DNA of 64,000 nucleotides from the NCBI GenBank assembly GCA_020744225.1, contig JAGMWG010000008.1:744001-808000 (forward strand). Direction: 5' to 3'. This DNA comes from Paraphoma chrysanthemicola. Lineage: Eukaryota; Ascomycota; Dothideomycetes; Pleosporales; Phaeosphaeriaceae. The translations under genes and the position numbers were made by a program. Below are positions 33,746 to 44,116 of this stretch, piece by piece. Position 1 is the first letter of the stretch; each line of letters begins with the position of its first letter. The notes beneath the pieces were generated by a model, which saw only the letters and a list, made by a program, of their open reading frames with translations, was not told the origin of the DNA and did no database searches.

Positions 33746-34559
33746 GATGTGCGTGTTGTGTTGATTGGGTCGCGGGGTGAAGTGTGACGCGTGGTGGGGT
33801 CAAAAAAGTTCATAGGGCTGACCTTGCGTCTCACTGCCTTCTCGCCACATCCATCTACAGCGCGTTCAGCCACTCTCATCAATCAGCTCCTGACCACCGT
33901 CACTCCACAACTATGGAGCATCAGGAAAACGCTATGAGTTGCGGTGCGCTGCGGTCATTTCTCTCATCGGTTCGGCTTTCCAACAACGACACTCCCTACA
34001 CTCCTTACGCGCCTCACGCCGTACAGCACCTTCCACAAGACGTTGGAGCTTTTTCCTTGCACCAATGCAACACAATCCAAATCCAAGTTTTGCACGTACA
34101 TCACAGTCGAATCGTAGTACTGTAAAGATTAGATCAACAAGTTGACGGTCTCGATATGGAGGGATCACTGCATTTGTTCCGATTCCTTTTTGGTCGACTT
34201 TGCGCTGCACTCCGAGCTTTCTTGTAAGTATACCGAAATGCTTGGTCTTCTTGGTCTTCTCCTCCCCCTCCCCCTCCTCTCGGTAAGTCGAGATATCCGA
34301 AAATACCGCCGGCGGAGGCACAATTACAATCGCATTACTGCTTTCAGCAATAGAATAAACTTCTGATTTCAGACAAGCAAAGAGAAACTGCTGTTTGACC
34401 TTAAAATGTAAGCCTAGATCATGATGTATCTGCGTTGTGGTGCTATTGAAGCCAAACGAGGCCTCAATACTCTAGGTTTCCAGGTTCATCCCGACTTACC
34501 GAGAGATCGTCGTCGTTTTTGGCCTCGGTACTCTAGCGACATATAAAGACTTGCATTGA
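33746..34559. promoter_or_regulatory. Divergent promoter region, DPH1 / DHA1 MFS gene
   Basis: 814 bases between opposed start codons. It should hold both promoters. A plus-strand frame at 33914-34125 and a minus-strand frame at 33932-34321 are open but show no protein-like pattern. Confidence 0.4.
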
Positions 34560-36492
34560 ATGTCTACTCAACCTCCACAGAAAATGTTTGGTGCTCATAT
34601 ACCTGAAGAGAAGGGCAAGGTCAGTATCGAAGCAGCCCTGGAGAAAGGCATTGCCGATGTGCCCTGCGAAAATATCGATGCCGCATCGCTGCACGCATCG
34701 GCTCCAGTCGCACCCGCTACTGGAGACCGCGTCTTGGTGTTAATGGACCTCGACAAAGGACTGGTAGGCTGGGAAGATGAAAATGATCCCGAGAATCCTC
34801 AGTGAGTCATTCGACTCATCAAAGTACTCCAGGCTTATGAGATTTCAGAAACTGGACATGGGGCAAGAAGTGGTTACTCATGACCTGGATTATCCTGATG
34901 ACCACTTTCTCTCCCATGACATCTGCGCTCAGCGCACCGGGCACAGGATTGACCATGGCAGAGTTTGGGGTGACTTCGAAGAGTGTAGGCACCATCATGA
35001 ACTCGATTTTTGTTCTCGGCTACGCCATCGGCCCACTGATTCTCGCACCGCTGTCCGAGCTCTACGGCCGACCCATCGTCATCAATTGCTCGTGCATAAT
35101 GTTTAATGCATTCCTCCTTGGCTGCTCTTTCGCGCCAAACATGCCTAGCCTCATCATAATGCGACTGCTTGCTGGTCTTGGCGGCTCTGCACCAATGGCT
35201 ATTGTGTCTGGTATCATTGGGGATACTTTCAGAGTCCACGAGCGAGCAGCGGCATCAGCCATCGTCATCGGCATGCCATCTCTTGCTCCTGTTGGTGAGT
35301 TATCGCGGCCCACAGCTTGTTATCTAGCTAAAACGCAATCACAGTGGGGCCTATCTTGGGCGGCTTTGTATCGCAGTATCTAGGTTGGCGATGGGCGTAC
35401 TGGATCTTGACCATGGTGACAATCCCGCTGAACATCCTAATGTTTCTCTTCATGCAAGACTCAAACCATCCTACCATTTTGGAGAGAAAGACACGGCGTC
35501 TAAGCAAAGAGCTTGACCGAAACGATCTTCGGTCGCAGCTCGAATTGCCATTGCCACCTCGTGACGTCCTGGCTCGCAGCCTAATGCGGCCAATGAAGGT
35601 GAGTTTATGATGAGCCTACAGATTGAGCGCAGCTGACATTCTACCAGTTCTTATGTAAATCTCCAATCATCTTCATCATAGCATTGTACATTAGTATTTG
35701 TTACGGCATTATGTGTGAGCATGCATCATTATCGGCTCATGCCCAATACTGACTAGAGCAGACCTTATGCTCACCACCATTCCTGATGTCTTCCAAACTA
35801 TATACAACTTCGAAATCCAGTATACCGGGCTTGCGTACATCGGTCGTAAGTATTACACAAGCACAATTTTAAAGTCCGGAAGGCTAACTCAGAATGTAGT
35901 CGGCCTTGGCCTGTTTGTGAGTGCAAAGAATCATGAAAGCCTAGTGTAAGCTAATCGTGTCCAGATTTCCCTTGGCTTTATCTTGAAAACCAATGACAAG
36001 ATGGTCGTGCGCCTTCGTGAGGAGAATGGCGGAATCTTTGAGCGTGCGTGTTGCACTCACAGCGTGTATACCATGTACACTGACTTCTGTTTAGCTGAGA
36101 TGCGTCTCGCCGACTGCATCTACTATACGCCCTTCATGCCCATCTCGCTCTTCATTTACGCCTGGACGACACGAGCTTCCGTTCACTGGATAGTACCCTG
36201 CTTATCATTTGTACTCTTCGGTATCAGCTTGAGCGGGGTCTTTGTACCCTGTCAAACATACGCTGTCGATGCCTTCCCTGAAACTGCAGCATCTGCCGTC
36301 TCGGCATTGGTCGTCACACGCTCCGCCTTCGGGGCTTTCTTACCCCTTGTCGGACCCGCAGTATATGACGGGCTCGGACTGGGGATGGGTAACACGGTAC
36401 TAGGTATACTAGCATTACTGGTAACACCCGCACCATTCGCGTTGTTGAAATGGGGTGGCACAATTAGAAAACGATGGTCGGTGAAGTTATAG
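34560..36492 (+). CDS. MFS drug:H+ antiporter-1 (DHA1) family transporter
   Basis: Eight exons: 34560-34801, 34849-35294, 35345-35598, 35648-35714, 35762-35845, 35900-35916, 35965-36043 and 36095-36492; phases agree, 528 residues. The ~80-residue polar N-terminus ends in NPQNWTWGKKWLLM, the usual entry to helix 1 in fungal DHA1 carriers of the polyamine/multidrug group. GYAIGPLILAPLSELYGRP is the DHA1 motif in helices 2-3, and APVVGPILGGFVSQYLGWRW is the helix 5 motif C that marks antiporters. Exon 6 is only 17 bases (GLGLF). The C-terminus includes GVFVPCQTYAVDAFP, a variant of the conserved NTYLVD helix. Substrates cannot be told; export of drugs, polyamines or a metabolite is likely by family. 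Confidence 0.88.
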
Positions 36493-36569
36493 AGTACAAT
36501 ACATATCATTCGGACCCTTCCACAGGTCTACCAATAATCCTCCTACGATGCTGCAATACTCCGACTTCC

Positions 36570-37135
36570 TCACCAACAACTCTTCGGACTCCGCACTTCA
36601 TCCACGTCCAACTCGATTAGCACCATCCAATCCTCTCGATACTTGGCTCGTGCGTGCTCAGTCCACCCTCCCTCAAATTCCTATTCCTCGCTTCTCCTTC
36701 TCACAAACCTCCTCCTCGCCACCCCCCTCTCGATACTGAAAACAAGCACAACTGTTCCAACCCCCGGGCTCCACCACTTCCTCACCGCCTCCTTCAAGTG
36801 CGGCCACCTTTCCACCGTCCGAGGAAACCCATCAACCAGCACCCTCACTGGTCCTGATCTGGCGCTTACACCAAATAAACGCTCGATAGCATACCGTGGG
36901 GCCCGATTCACAGGACTAATTGTGTTAGCGCGCACGTTGGCACGATACGCTGCCATTGCGGACGTGGAGAAGATTGAGGAGTGAGGAGAGCAGGACCGCT
37001 GGGTGGGGGCGAGATTAAGAGGCGCATTTCGGTGCTGATGGAGAGGTGGTCGAGATTGTGCAGCTGGAATAAAAAGAAGCAGAGGGTGGATTTACCGGCA
37101 AGGTTAAGAGTGGGGGTAGGTAAATAGAATGTCAT
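36570..37135 (-). pseudogene. Nucleoside-monophosphate-kinase-like relic
   Basis: Minus-strand pieces resemble an adenylate/UMP-CMP kinase. An N-terminal piece has AGKSTLC plus LDHLSISTEMR, as in the P-loop and NMP-binding start. A second piece has VRVLVDGFPRTVERWPHL at about 36,850-36,800, the family DGFPR motif. The first frame is offset from the second; a 47-base GT-AG segment (near 37,008-36,962) with a weak donor could join them in phase. The P-loop glycines before AGK are missing (TLNLAGK instead of GGPGAGK). The second piece ends at a TAG (36,681-36,683), after which the same frame goes on with EFEGGWTEH and YREDWMVLIELD, like the LID region. These breaks suggest a dead gene, though unusual splicing is not excluded. 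Confidence 0.4.
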
Positions 37136-37635
37136 AGGAATGGGATTCGGTGTGTTTGTGGTGGATGTCAGCTTTGGATGTCGAGGGCGATATCAGATGC
37201 CACGATGGTTTTGATGAGAAGTACATCTCGGTAGGATGGGTCCTCTTCTGTTGACGCCCTGGAAAAGCACCGCCGCTGAGACTGGTTGCGCTATTTTTGT
37301 TCAATTGTTTTTGCTAAACAACGTCATGGGTCATTCATGGCCTGCCAATTGGCTCTTATTCGTGAAGCGTAGTGTAATTATATGGTGTACGAATTTACTC
37401 CCTATCTAAGAACAAGATTTACACATATATCACAATGTTTTGATTAATGACCGAGTTGGAAGTAGTTGTTGTGATTCCAGCTTGAGTATGCTTGCTGCTA
37501 ACTCGAATTAAGCTAGTCGATCGGTAGGGCAAGTATGCCATCATCGATCGCGACGGACCCTCAATTATCAAATTCAACTTGTAGCGACGATCTGAACATG
37601 GCTCAGCTACCTACTGAGCTTACACATTCTTCAAT
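37136..37635. other. Intergenic, no supported gene
   Basis: 500 bases before the SDR gene. AT-rich toward 37,300-37,600. It should hold the SDR promoter. No gene is seen. Confidence 0.5.
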
Positions 37636-38483
37636 ATGCCTCCCTGGTCATTAATATCGCCTGCCTCGAGAGGTATCGGCTTTGCGCTCGCGAAACGCGT
37701 CTTGCAAACAACAAATGCTCCCGTCGTTGTGACAGCTCGGAAGGATTTGGATAAACTGAAAGAAGAACTGCTTTCCGGAAACGATGTTGATGAGAGGCGG
37801 TTAAACGTGATGAAACTCGATGTGCTGGGTATGTGCGAACGTACTTCGCGAGGTTCTTCGTGCTGACTTTCGCTGAAGATGAGTCGACCATTGCTGATGC
37901 AGCCGAGCAATGCAAGAAACAATTTGGCGATAAATCACACCAACTTCAACTGGCATTCCTGGTGCCAGGACTTCTCTTTCCTGAGAAGTCGCCAATTCAA
38001 ATTAATGCCGACGACGCATTGTTGACTTTTCGCACCAATACCCTTGGTCCAATGCTGATGCTCAAACACTTCTCACCTTTCCTTCCAAGAAAGAGCGCGT
38101 CGGTGAACAAAGACGATGATGATATGAGAGGACTTCCACAGGTTGCGACAACCGCAATCATGTCCGCGCGCGTGGGCAGCATCAACGACAATCGGCTGGG
38201 CGGCTGGTACAGCTATCGCGCATCAAAAGCTGGTGTCAACCAGCTCGTCAAGACATTCGACAACCATTTGCGGACCGCATCGGGGGAGAATGCAATGGCG
38301 GTTGCACTGCACCCTGGGACAGTCAAGACCGGTTTGAGCAAGGACTTCTGGAGCAATGTGAAGAAGGAAAAACTGTTCGAAAGAGATTGGGTAGCGGAGA
38401 GGCTAATAGACGTGATAAAGCAGGTGGGAGTCGATGGTCGGGGAAAGTGCTGGGACTGGGAGGGGAAGGAAGTGCCGCCGTAA
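37636..38483 (+). CDS. Short-chain dehydrogenase/reductase (SDR)
   Basis: Two exons, 37636-37828 and 37879-38483, joined across a 50-base GTATGT..AAG intron; 265 residues. NAD(P)-dependent oxidoreductase of the classical/atypical SDR family. The glycine-rich motif is SPASRGIGFALAKRVL, where a Ser replaces the usual first Gly-rich TG pair (commonly TGASRGIG). NTLGPMLMLKHF carries the conserved Asn; SARVGSINDN the catalytic Ser; GGWYSYRASKAGVNQL the Tyr-x3-Lys pair. LHPGTVKTGLSKDF is the usual end of the fold. The nearest groups are the C-factor/YgfF-like SDRs; substrate unknown. Confidence 0.88.
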
Positions 38484-38702
38484 GGGCAGCAAGACAATCT
38501 CAATACAATTGTGCCAACGCTGCTTTGCTATACCAATTTACTGACATCACCGCGAGCACGCACAATCTATTACCCACAGCATTTGCTCACATTCTTTCAC
38601 CCTCCCATTTCGCAACATAAGGCGCTACATTTACCCACCACGCGCCGACCACCACACTCGCTATGCAATGCGCTCTTTAGAGACTACGTGCATGTCCCTT
38701 TT

Positions 38703-40328
38703 ATGTTACAAGACCCAGCTCGAATCCTCAAGGTCTCGCGCTTCCGCCCAAGGACACACCGACGTGCGGTAAGTGCCTCCAATAGAGCCGTAGGTCCAGA
38801 GTTAACATGAACTAGGCGTCCAATCGACAACTAGGAGTCAAGCTCGCCAAACTCAAAAGCGCCGCCACCTCAGCACGTTGTCGAGAAGAGTGAAGCTTCA
38901 TCTAGTGATAGCAACGAGGAGATTCCACGACCACACAAGCATGTGACGAAGCTCAAAAAGGACTCAGCGAATATCTCTTCCAGTACCCTTGTATCAGAGC
39001 AGCCCTCTGGACGTCAAAATAGCGTTGCCAGTGGCTACGTATACGGCGACCCGTCTCAGGGTTGCAAGGTAGAAACAATACACTCCCATCCCGGACAAAC
39101 AACCCCAGTAGGACCAACACCGCCATCATCACCGACTTCAGGCTTCAAAGGCATTGAATGGAAGGCGCCGCACTACGTTCTGCAACGATTCGTTCAGGAT
39201 ATATTAGAGCTGTGTGATACCCCGACATCTCAACTTCTGGCAGATTCCTCCGACTCCGATACAGGCTCATCAGGACCCGACGCCATTGTCCAGATCGTAG
39301 AAAGCTACACAACCCTGCGATCAACTTTCGTGGAGCCGCTGGACAGGTTTGCTGATGCGAGACACGAACGCTCAGCTGTGTTTGATGAAGCCGAAGACCC
39401 AGTCGTTTTCAAGGGTATCTCGTGGGAATCCTCCACGCCTGGTACTCCACAGACCCTCGATGAGAGCCCTTGTCCTTCGCCTAGAAGCCGTTCAGTTCGC
39501 GACCCGATCAGAGCAAACACTAAGGATGTAGACAATGTCATTCAGCGTCCTCCAACTCCGCCAGAACGGCCACCCAACCCTGCTCGCCGTCGCTTACGGT
39601 TTGAGGAATCAGACAGGGCTGCCATGAGCGAGTTCAACTCCAGCGCTGCGACACTGGTGCCAGATGCGACGCCGTCGAGGTACATACCAAGAAACCTCAT
39701 CGAGGATTCCAGAATGATTTCCGCCACCAGCAACTCAGACACCCCGGCTGCGAGCAACAGGCCCTCAAGTACCCGTTCATCCCAATATGGTCATCCTAGC
39801 CAGTATCCTCGTCCAGCTCAGCATCCTCGTCCAGGCAGGTACCATGGCCCAGGACATCGTCATCAACCTGGCCAGTATCCTCACTTGGAACAGTATCTTC
39901 AATCAGGTCAGCATCCCCCACCAAGTCAGCGTCGTCATCAGGGCCAGAATCTTGGCCAAGGTCAAGTCGCTCGTCCAGGGGGTAATGCAGGTGCAGGACA
40001 GCATCCTCAGGTGCAACAGCAGCCCCGTGCGGGACAATATTTCTATCAAGGCCAGCACCCTCGTTCAGGCGGATGTCCTGGACCAGGACAGCAACGTCGC
40101 CTAGGACAGTGTCATCATCTGATACAGTATTTTCATCCAAGGCAATTCTCACGACTAGGTCAATATCCTCCACCAGGCCCGCGCCTACCATCAGGTCTGC
40201 GTCGACCACCGGTCCGGTACCTACCACGAGGCCAGCATCTCCCACCAGGTCTGTACCTCCCTCAATACAATGCCCCATTCCAATCCTATGCCTACAATAC
40301 CGTATATGGTTCCCCAGTACCCATGTGA
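38703..40328 (+). CDS. Disordered protein with Gln/Pro/Gly six-residue tandem repeat
   Basis: Two exons, 38703-38768 and 38835-40328 (intron with GTAAGT donor, CTAG acceptor), 519 residues to the TGA at 40326. Exon 1 codes a short basic start (MLQDPARILKVSRFRPRT). The middle has FKGIEWKAPHYVLQRFVQDI and FKGISWESSTPGTPQT, two related FKGI-[ES]-W motifs, in a Ser/Pro/Glu-rich disordered chain. From about residue 339 to 500, 27 copies of a six-residue unit (Q-Y/H-P-x-P-G and variants) follow. No enzyme domain is seen; a scaffold, adhesion-like or RNA/protein-condensing role is possible but not shown. The frame continues past the stop codon for 96 more residues (listed next). The 18-base repeat is listed separately. 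Confidence 0.6.
39783..40268 (+). repeat. 18-base tandem repeat (27 units), coding minisatellite
   Basis: The segment divides exactly into 27 consecutive 18-base units of the type CAGTATCCTCGTCCAGGT, each a full six codons. Units differ by up to half of their bases, yet most keep CAG/CAA at codon 1, a Pro or aromatic at 2-3, and a Gly at 6. The DNA has drifted while the protein period is kept, so selection on the protein is likely. Confidence 0.85.
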
Positions 40329-40619
40329 TATGTCCTACCCCCTCCTCCTAGCGATCAATCCCGCTTTGCTGATTGCGACGGCGTGCACATTGTTTCTGAT
40401 GCAGATATAGCCACCGACCACATCACTGAGGTACACGATTCGCACACGGATACACAGGATGTGACTGAGGCCATCGATGCGCTCTGCGCAGACTTCATCG
40501 TACGGAACGAGTTGTGGATCTCACGACCTGAGATCCCGGAAGTGGACACGGCAGACGAGGGGTGGAGTCGGTTCGTTCGACAGATGGCGAGTGGCATGGA
40601 TTTGAGCAGTCTGGTGTAG
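40329..40619 (+). other. Same-frame coding-like extension after the TGA stop
   Basis: Directly after the TGA (40326-40328) the same frame is open for 96 codons to a TAG at 40617. The product is protein-like: SDQSRFADCDGVHIVSDAD, then TQDVTEAIDALCADFIV and DEGWSRFVRQMASG. A GT-AG intron from 40302 to 40430 would skip the TGA in frame, but its acceptor (CACTGAG) lacks a clear branch site, and it would also remove much of the extension. It may be a nonsense allele, stop readthrough, or the remains of a longer ancestor. Confidence 0.45.
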
Positions 40620-43600
40620 GGGGCATTCAAGATTGGTGTGAGTCTATGGCAGAAGTAGCTGTAATAGCAACATTGTGAGTTGCTAGAAGGGTCACAGAAA
40701 GGAGTTGGTTGCACTGGTAGTGAATGTCAGGGTTTGATTTTCAGAACACGTGCTTCTGGAATGACGCAGCGTGGCAAGAATTGTATTCATTGTTTCTCGT
40801 GAGTGGTACAGATACATTCAGAACTCTCAGCGTCTTCTTGTGAAAGAGCCATGAAAAATTCTCACGAAGAGTCCGCTTTCATCGAAGATGCCCAGGACGC
40901 TATTGCATCCCAAGCTCACTTACTCGTCCTCACCACGACTCATTCGTTCCGGAAACAGCTTGTTGAGATGTCATCAGCATTACGAGATAGTTTTGCTATG
41001 AATGTAGCACCACACGGATTTGCAAAGTAATCACTGATGAACAGACGGATAAGTCCATTCACTCGGTGCTTCACCTCTACATTAGCGAGCGACGGTGCCT
41101 CCACGGCGCAAAAAGTCTCGACCATAGCATTCTTTGAGCCGTCCTCCGGGGTCCTAGATAAGGGCTCAGTTGCCGCATTCATATGGTCCGCGGAAGTGAC
41201 ACGGGCGATTCGCGGTCAGAAATGCCACCGTGGCGATTGCAGTGGAGAGCTATGTAAGGCCAAGTGCTATAATGGCCATGAGACTCTCGGCACTGACAAG
41301 AACATTGAGTTGAAGAGATTGACTCGAGTGTGCCGTAGTGTGGAAGAGGCATGCCGTCCGGATTGCCGTTAGATGTAACTTTGGCTGGTATCCACGGCGC
41401 ACGCCAGAGAGGAACGCTGATTATTGGAAAGCACACACATCAAAATCATACTCGCTGTGAGAATGGTACCTATTTTAATTACAGTAAGAATGATAGTATG
41501 CTAGGGACGCGGCGACGAAATCATTCGAAGTTCCAAATCATTCACTGCAACAGAGACACACAGCGAGAGGGAACACTCGCCCGTCTACGCAGACTGCTCA
41601 CGAGTAAAAGCTCAAAGAAAGGTCTGTACTGTATCTCGTTTCCGAATCTGCGAGCCGTGTCAAGTTGCGTGTCCTGTCGCGAAGCCGAGTCACTCAGGTC
41701 CTCAGCGTGCCACAACAGCCCATCCCTTGCATCGCTACTGCCCTGCCCTCCTCACTTGCCTCCCCTCCCGCTCCCTCGTCTAACCACACAACAATCCCAA
41801 AATCACGCCATAGTCCGCTTCTCCCATTCCCTACTTCCATGCCTTCCCCCTCCCTTCTCACTTCCCATCGGCATCCCCTCCCGTCATCCGCCATCCGCGC
41901 GCTCACTCGCTCGCTCCCAATCGAAACTGAACCATTGTCAATCGACCCTTATCTACATCCGGCGCGGGCAACTCTGGTACACTAGTCACAGCCCCTACAT
42001 TAGCCTTTCTGACCCCCTTCCGACCGGTACGCTACGGCCTTGAATCGGGTCTGTGGTCATGTGCGCGATCGCAAAACGCAGACGAGATTTGCGAAGGGGA
42101 GACTGGTTGGTTGGTGACAGGTGGGCTAGTGTGCTAGGGCATCAAGGGGACATGGTTGATGTTCCGTGTTGGTCGCGGCGCGGGACGCTGCTTTTGCATG
42201 TGCATGGCCAGGTGTCATGGTGGGTAGGCTTAGTTTCGGTTCGGTGTGGGCGGTGTGGAATGGGAAGGGGAAGGTGGGATAGAGGGGTGATGGGGGCTTT
42301 GGGAAGGTGCATTAGTGAGGGGTGTGATTGTGGCGGGTGGGATGGAATGGGATTACTGGGTGATGGGGGATAAGGGACAAAGAACTGGGTATGTGTAGGC
42401 GCTGGGTGCGATGTGATGGGATTACTATGTGGAAACCTCTCATACCATTACACTCTCAAACCATCCCACCCGATCCCGTTGCGCTCTCCAGTCCCATTCC
42501 ATCCCCGCGGCGCAATGCCCTAATTCCCATCTTACCGCCTCAACCACCGCCCTGGGCGCCGTGTTCAGCAACCCGAAGTGCCCCTCCATCACAACAGTCC
42601 GGTACCCTAGGTCGCGCCCTCGACTAGTTTTTCGCGCTTCCCTGCCCCATCGCCGTCGCCGTCGCCGTCCCTGCCTATCCGGCCGCCGCGTAGCGGTCTC
42701 GGTCGCGGGCGACGCGGCCCAATCCAGGTTCCCTTTTCCCTTTCGTACCGTTCCGTGTTGCTTGCGGCATTTGCGTCTATGTGCCTGAGTGGTACTGGGT
42801 GTAGTGTGCCATGGAAAAATGTGCTAGTGCCGAGATTTAGGCTGCACAATCAACACTGACTAGATTTGTGGGAGTTTGGTACTGGAATTGTTGTTGAATT
42901 CCCGGAAAGTGAGCCATGGTAGAGAGGAATGCAGTGAAATGACAGTTATGCGTGAAAGGTTGTGGCTCCACGTGCGCAGGTGTCACTGTGGATGCAGGGT
43001 GTGCCGTGAGCGTGGAGATCCGATCTGACACTGACATATGTGGGGAATGAGATCACACGCATCCCGTAGCAATTATTGGAGATGAGTAAGATGCATGTCT
43101 TGCATGTTGCTGACCACCTTTGCTGCAATTTGCATGTAGTGAGCTGTCGTGGACGTCTCTGTCGTCGGAGAATAAGTTTAGCGAAGCACGTACATACGCA
43201 CGTACGACTCGCATCACGAGTTGGACAATGCTCAATAAGCATGACATACACCATCAATAACTCTTCAATTTAGCTAGATATTCAAGCGACTAAACAAAAT
43301 CGACTATGGTACGCAAGAAGTGCGATACGTGCATTTGCAGAAAATCAGATTGCCACCCACCAGTTTGTAACCCATCCCAAGAGTATTGTAGAAAAAGCCA
43401 AAGAAAAAGCAGACAGGTACGGTAAAGACAGGACACAATAGCCACACATACATGATAAGGAGATGCGCGTCCAAAGGAAATTTCGAACGTTCGCAAATGA
43501 GCACAAACAACCACTACCCAGCAAGATGCAACGAAGCACTGAAGCTGGCCCGACCTAATCTCGTGTGATGATGCTTGGAAAACAGTATTTCAAGCAGCCT

Positions 43601-44116
43601 CCGAGATGCAACCCCTGATTCTAGTTTGATTTGCGGCAAATAACCACCCAATTTCGTGTTGACAAGGAAAAGCAAATTGTAACAGATTTGAGCGCTCGCC
43701 GCCAAAACAGATGATTGTGACTCACTTGACGGAAAAATTCGGCGATCTGGCGAAAATCAGATCACCAACTACCGCAACTGTGTAGTCAACAGGAAGAACT
43801 GTCCAGAACCACTTCTGAACAACTTCGTCTGTTTGGTCATAGGAAAAGTGAATTTCGATAAGAACCCGGAAAGGACAGAGGAGATTAGGAAAATCAGTTA
43901 ATACTCTTTGTCGCTATAAAAGTTCAGAATACCGCCCAAAAAGCTATTACTGGCCGGTCTCGAGGAGAAGCGCAGCAAAAGCAGAGAAACGCGAGTTTGT
44001 ACAGAGAAGTGAGAAGGCAGCGCATGGGACACGTGGGGAATTGTGGTTGATGTCGTCGACATGGCTGGTGTCCTGCAGAGACCGGCTCTGTTAAGGTGTC
44101 CTCGAGTCCGTGCAGA
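40620..44116. other. Gene-poor stretch, no supported gene
   Basis: About 3.5 kb with no convincing gene. A C-rich pyrimidine stretch at 41,730-41,900, a G-rich stretch at 42,170-42,410 and another C-rich stretch at 42,420-42,660 alternate strongly. Open frames such as 41351-42043 follow these skews and are not protein-like. Inverted complementary words are listed separately. Confidence 0.5.
42334..42505. repeat. Inverted complementary words across a G-rich/C-rich switch
   Basis: The words CGGGTGGGATGG (42,334-42,345) and GGGATGGAATGGGA (42,339-42,352) have exact reverse complements at 42,461-42,472 and 42,492-42,505. A transcript could fold this into a long hairpin with a loop of over 100 bases. 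The G-rich side also has several GGG runs that could form a G-quadruplex. Confidence 0.45.

Noticed and set aside
39783..40268. Possible CRISPR-like array, because of regular spacing
   Set aside because: There are no spacers; the units are contiguous 18-base codon repeats in a fungal gene.
39796..40278. 160-codon antisense frame with Asp/Gly-rich repeats
   Set aside because: It merely mirrors the 18-base repeat; the plus frame has matching upstream and downstream coding signals.
41351..42043. 230-codon plus-strand frame
   Set aside because: Composition follows a pyrimidine-rich skew; no domain, no start context and no exon structure.
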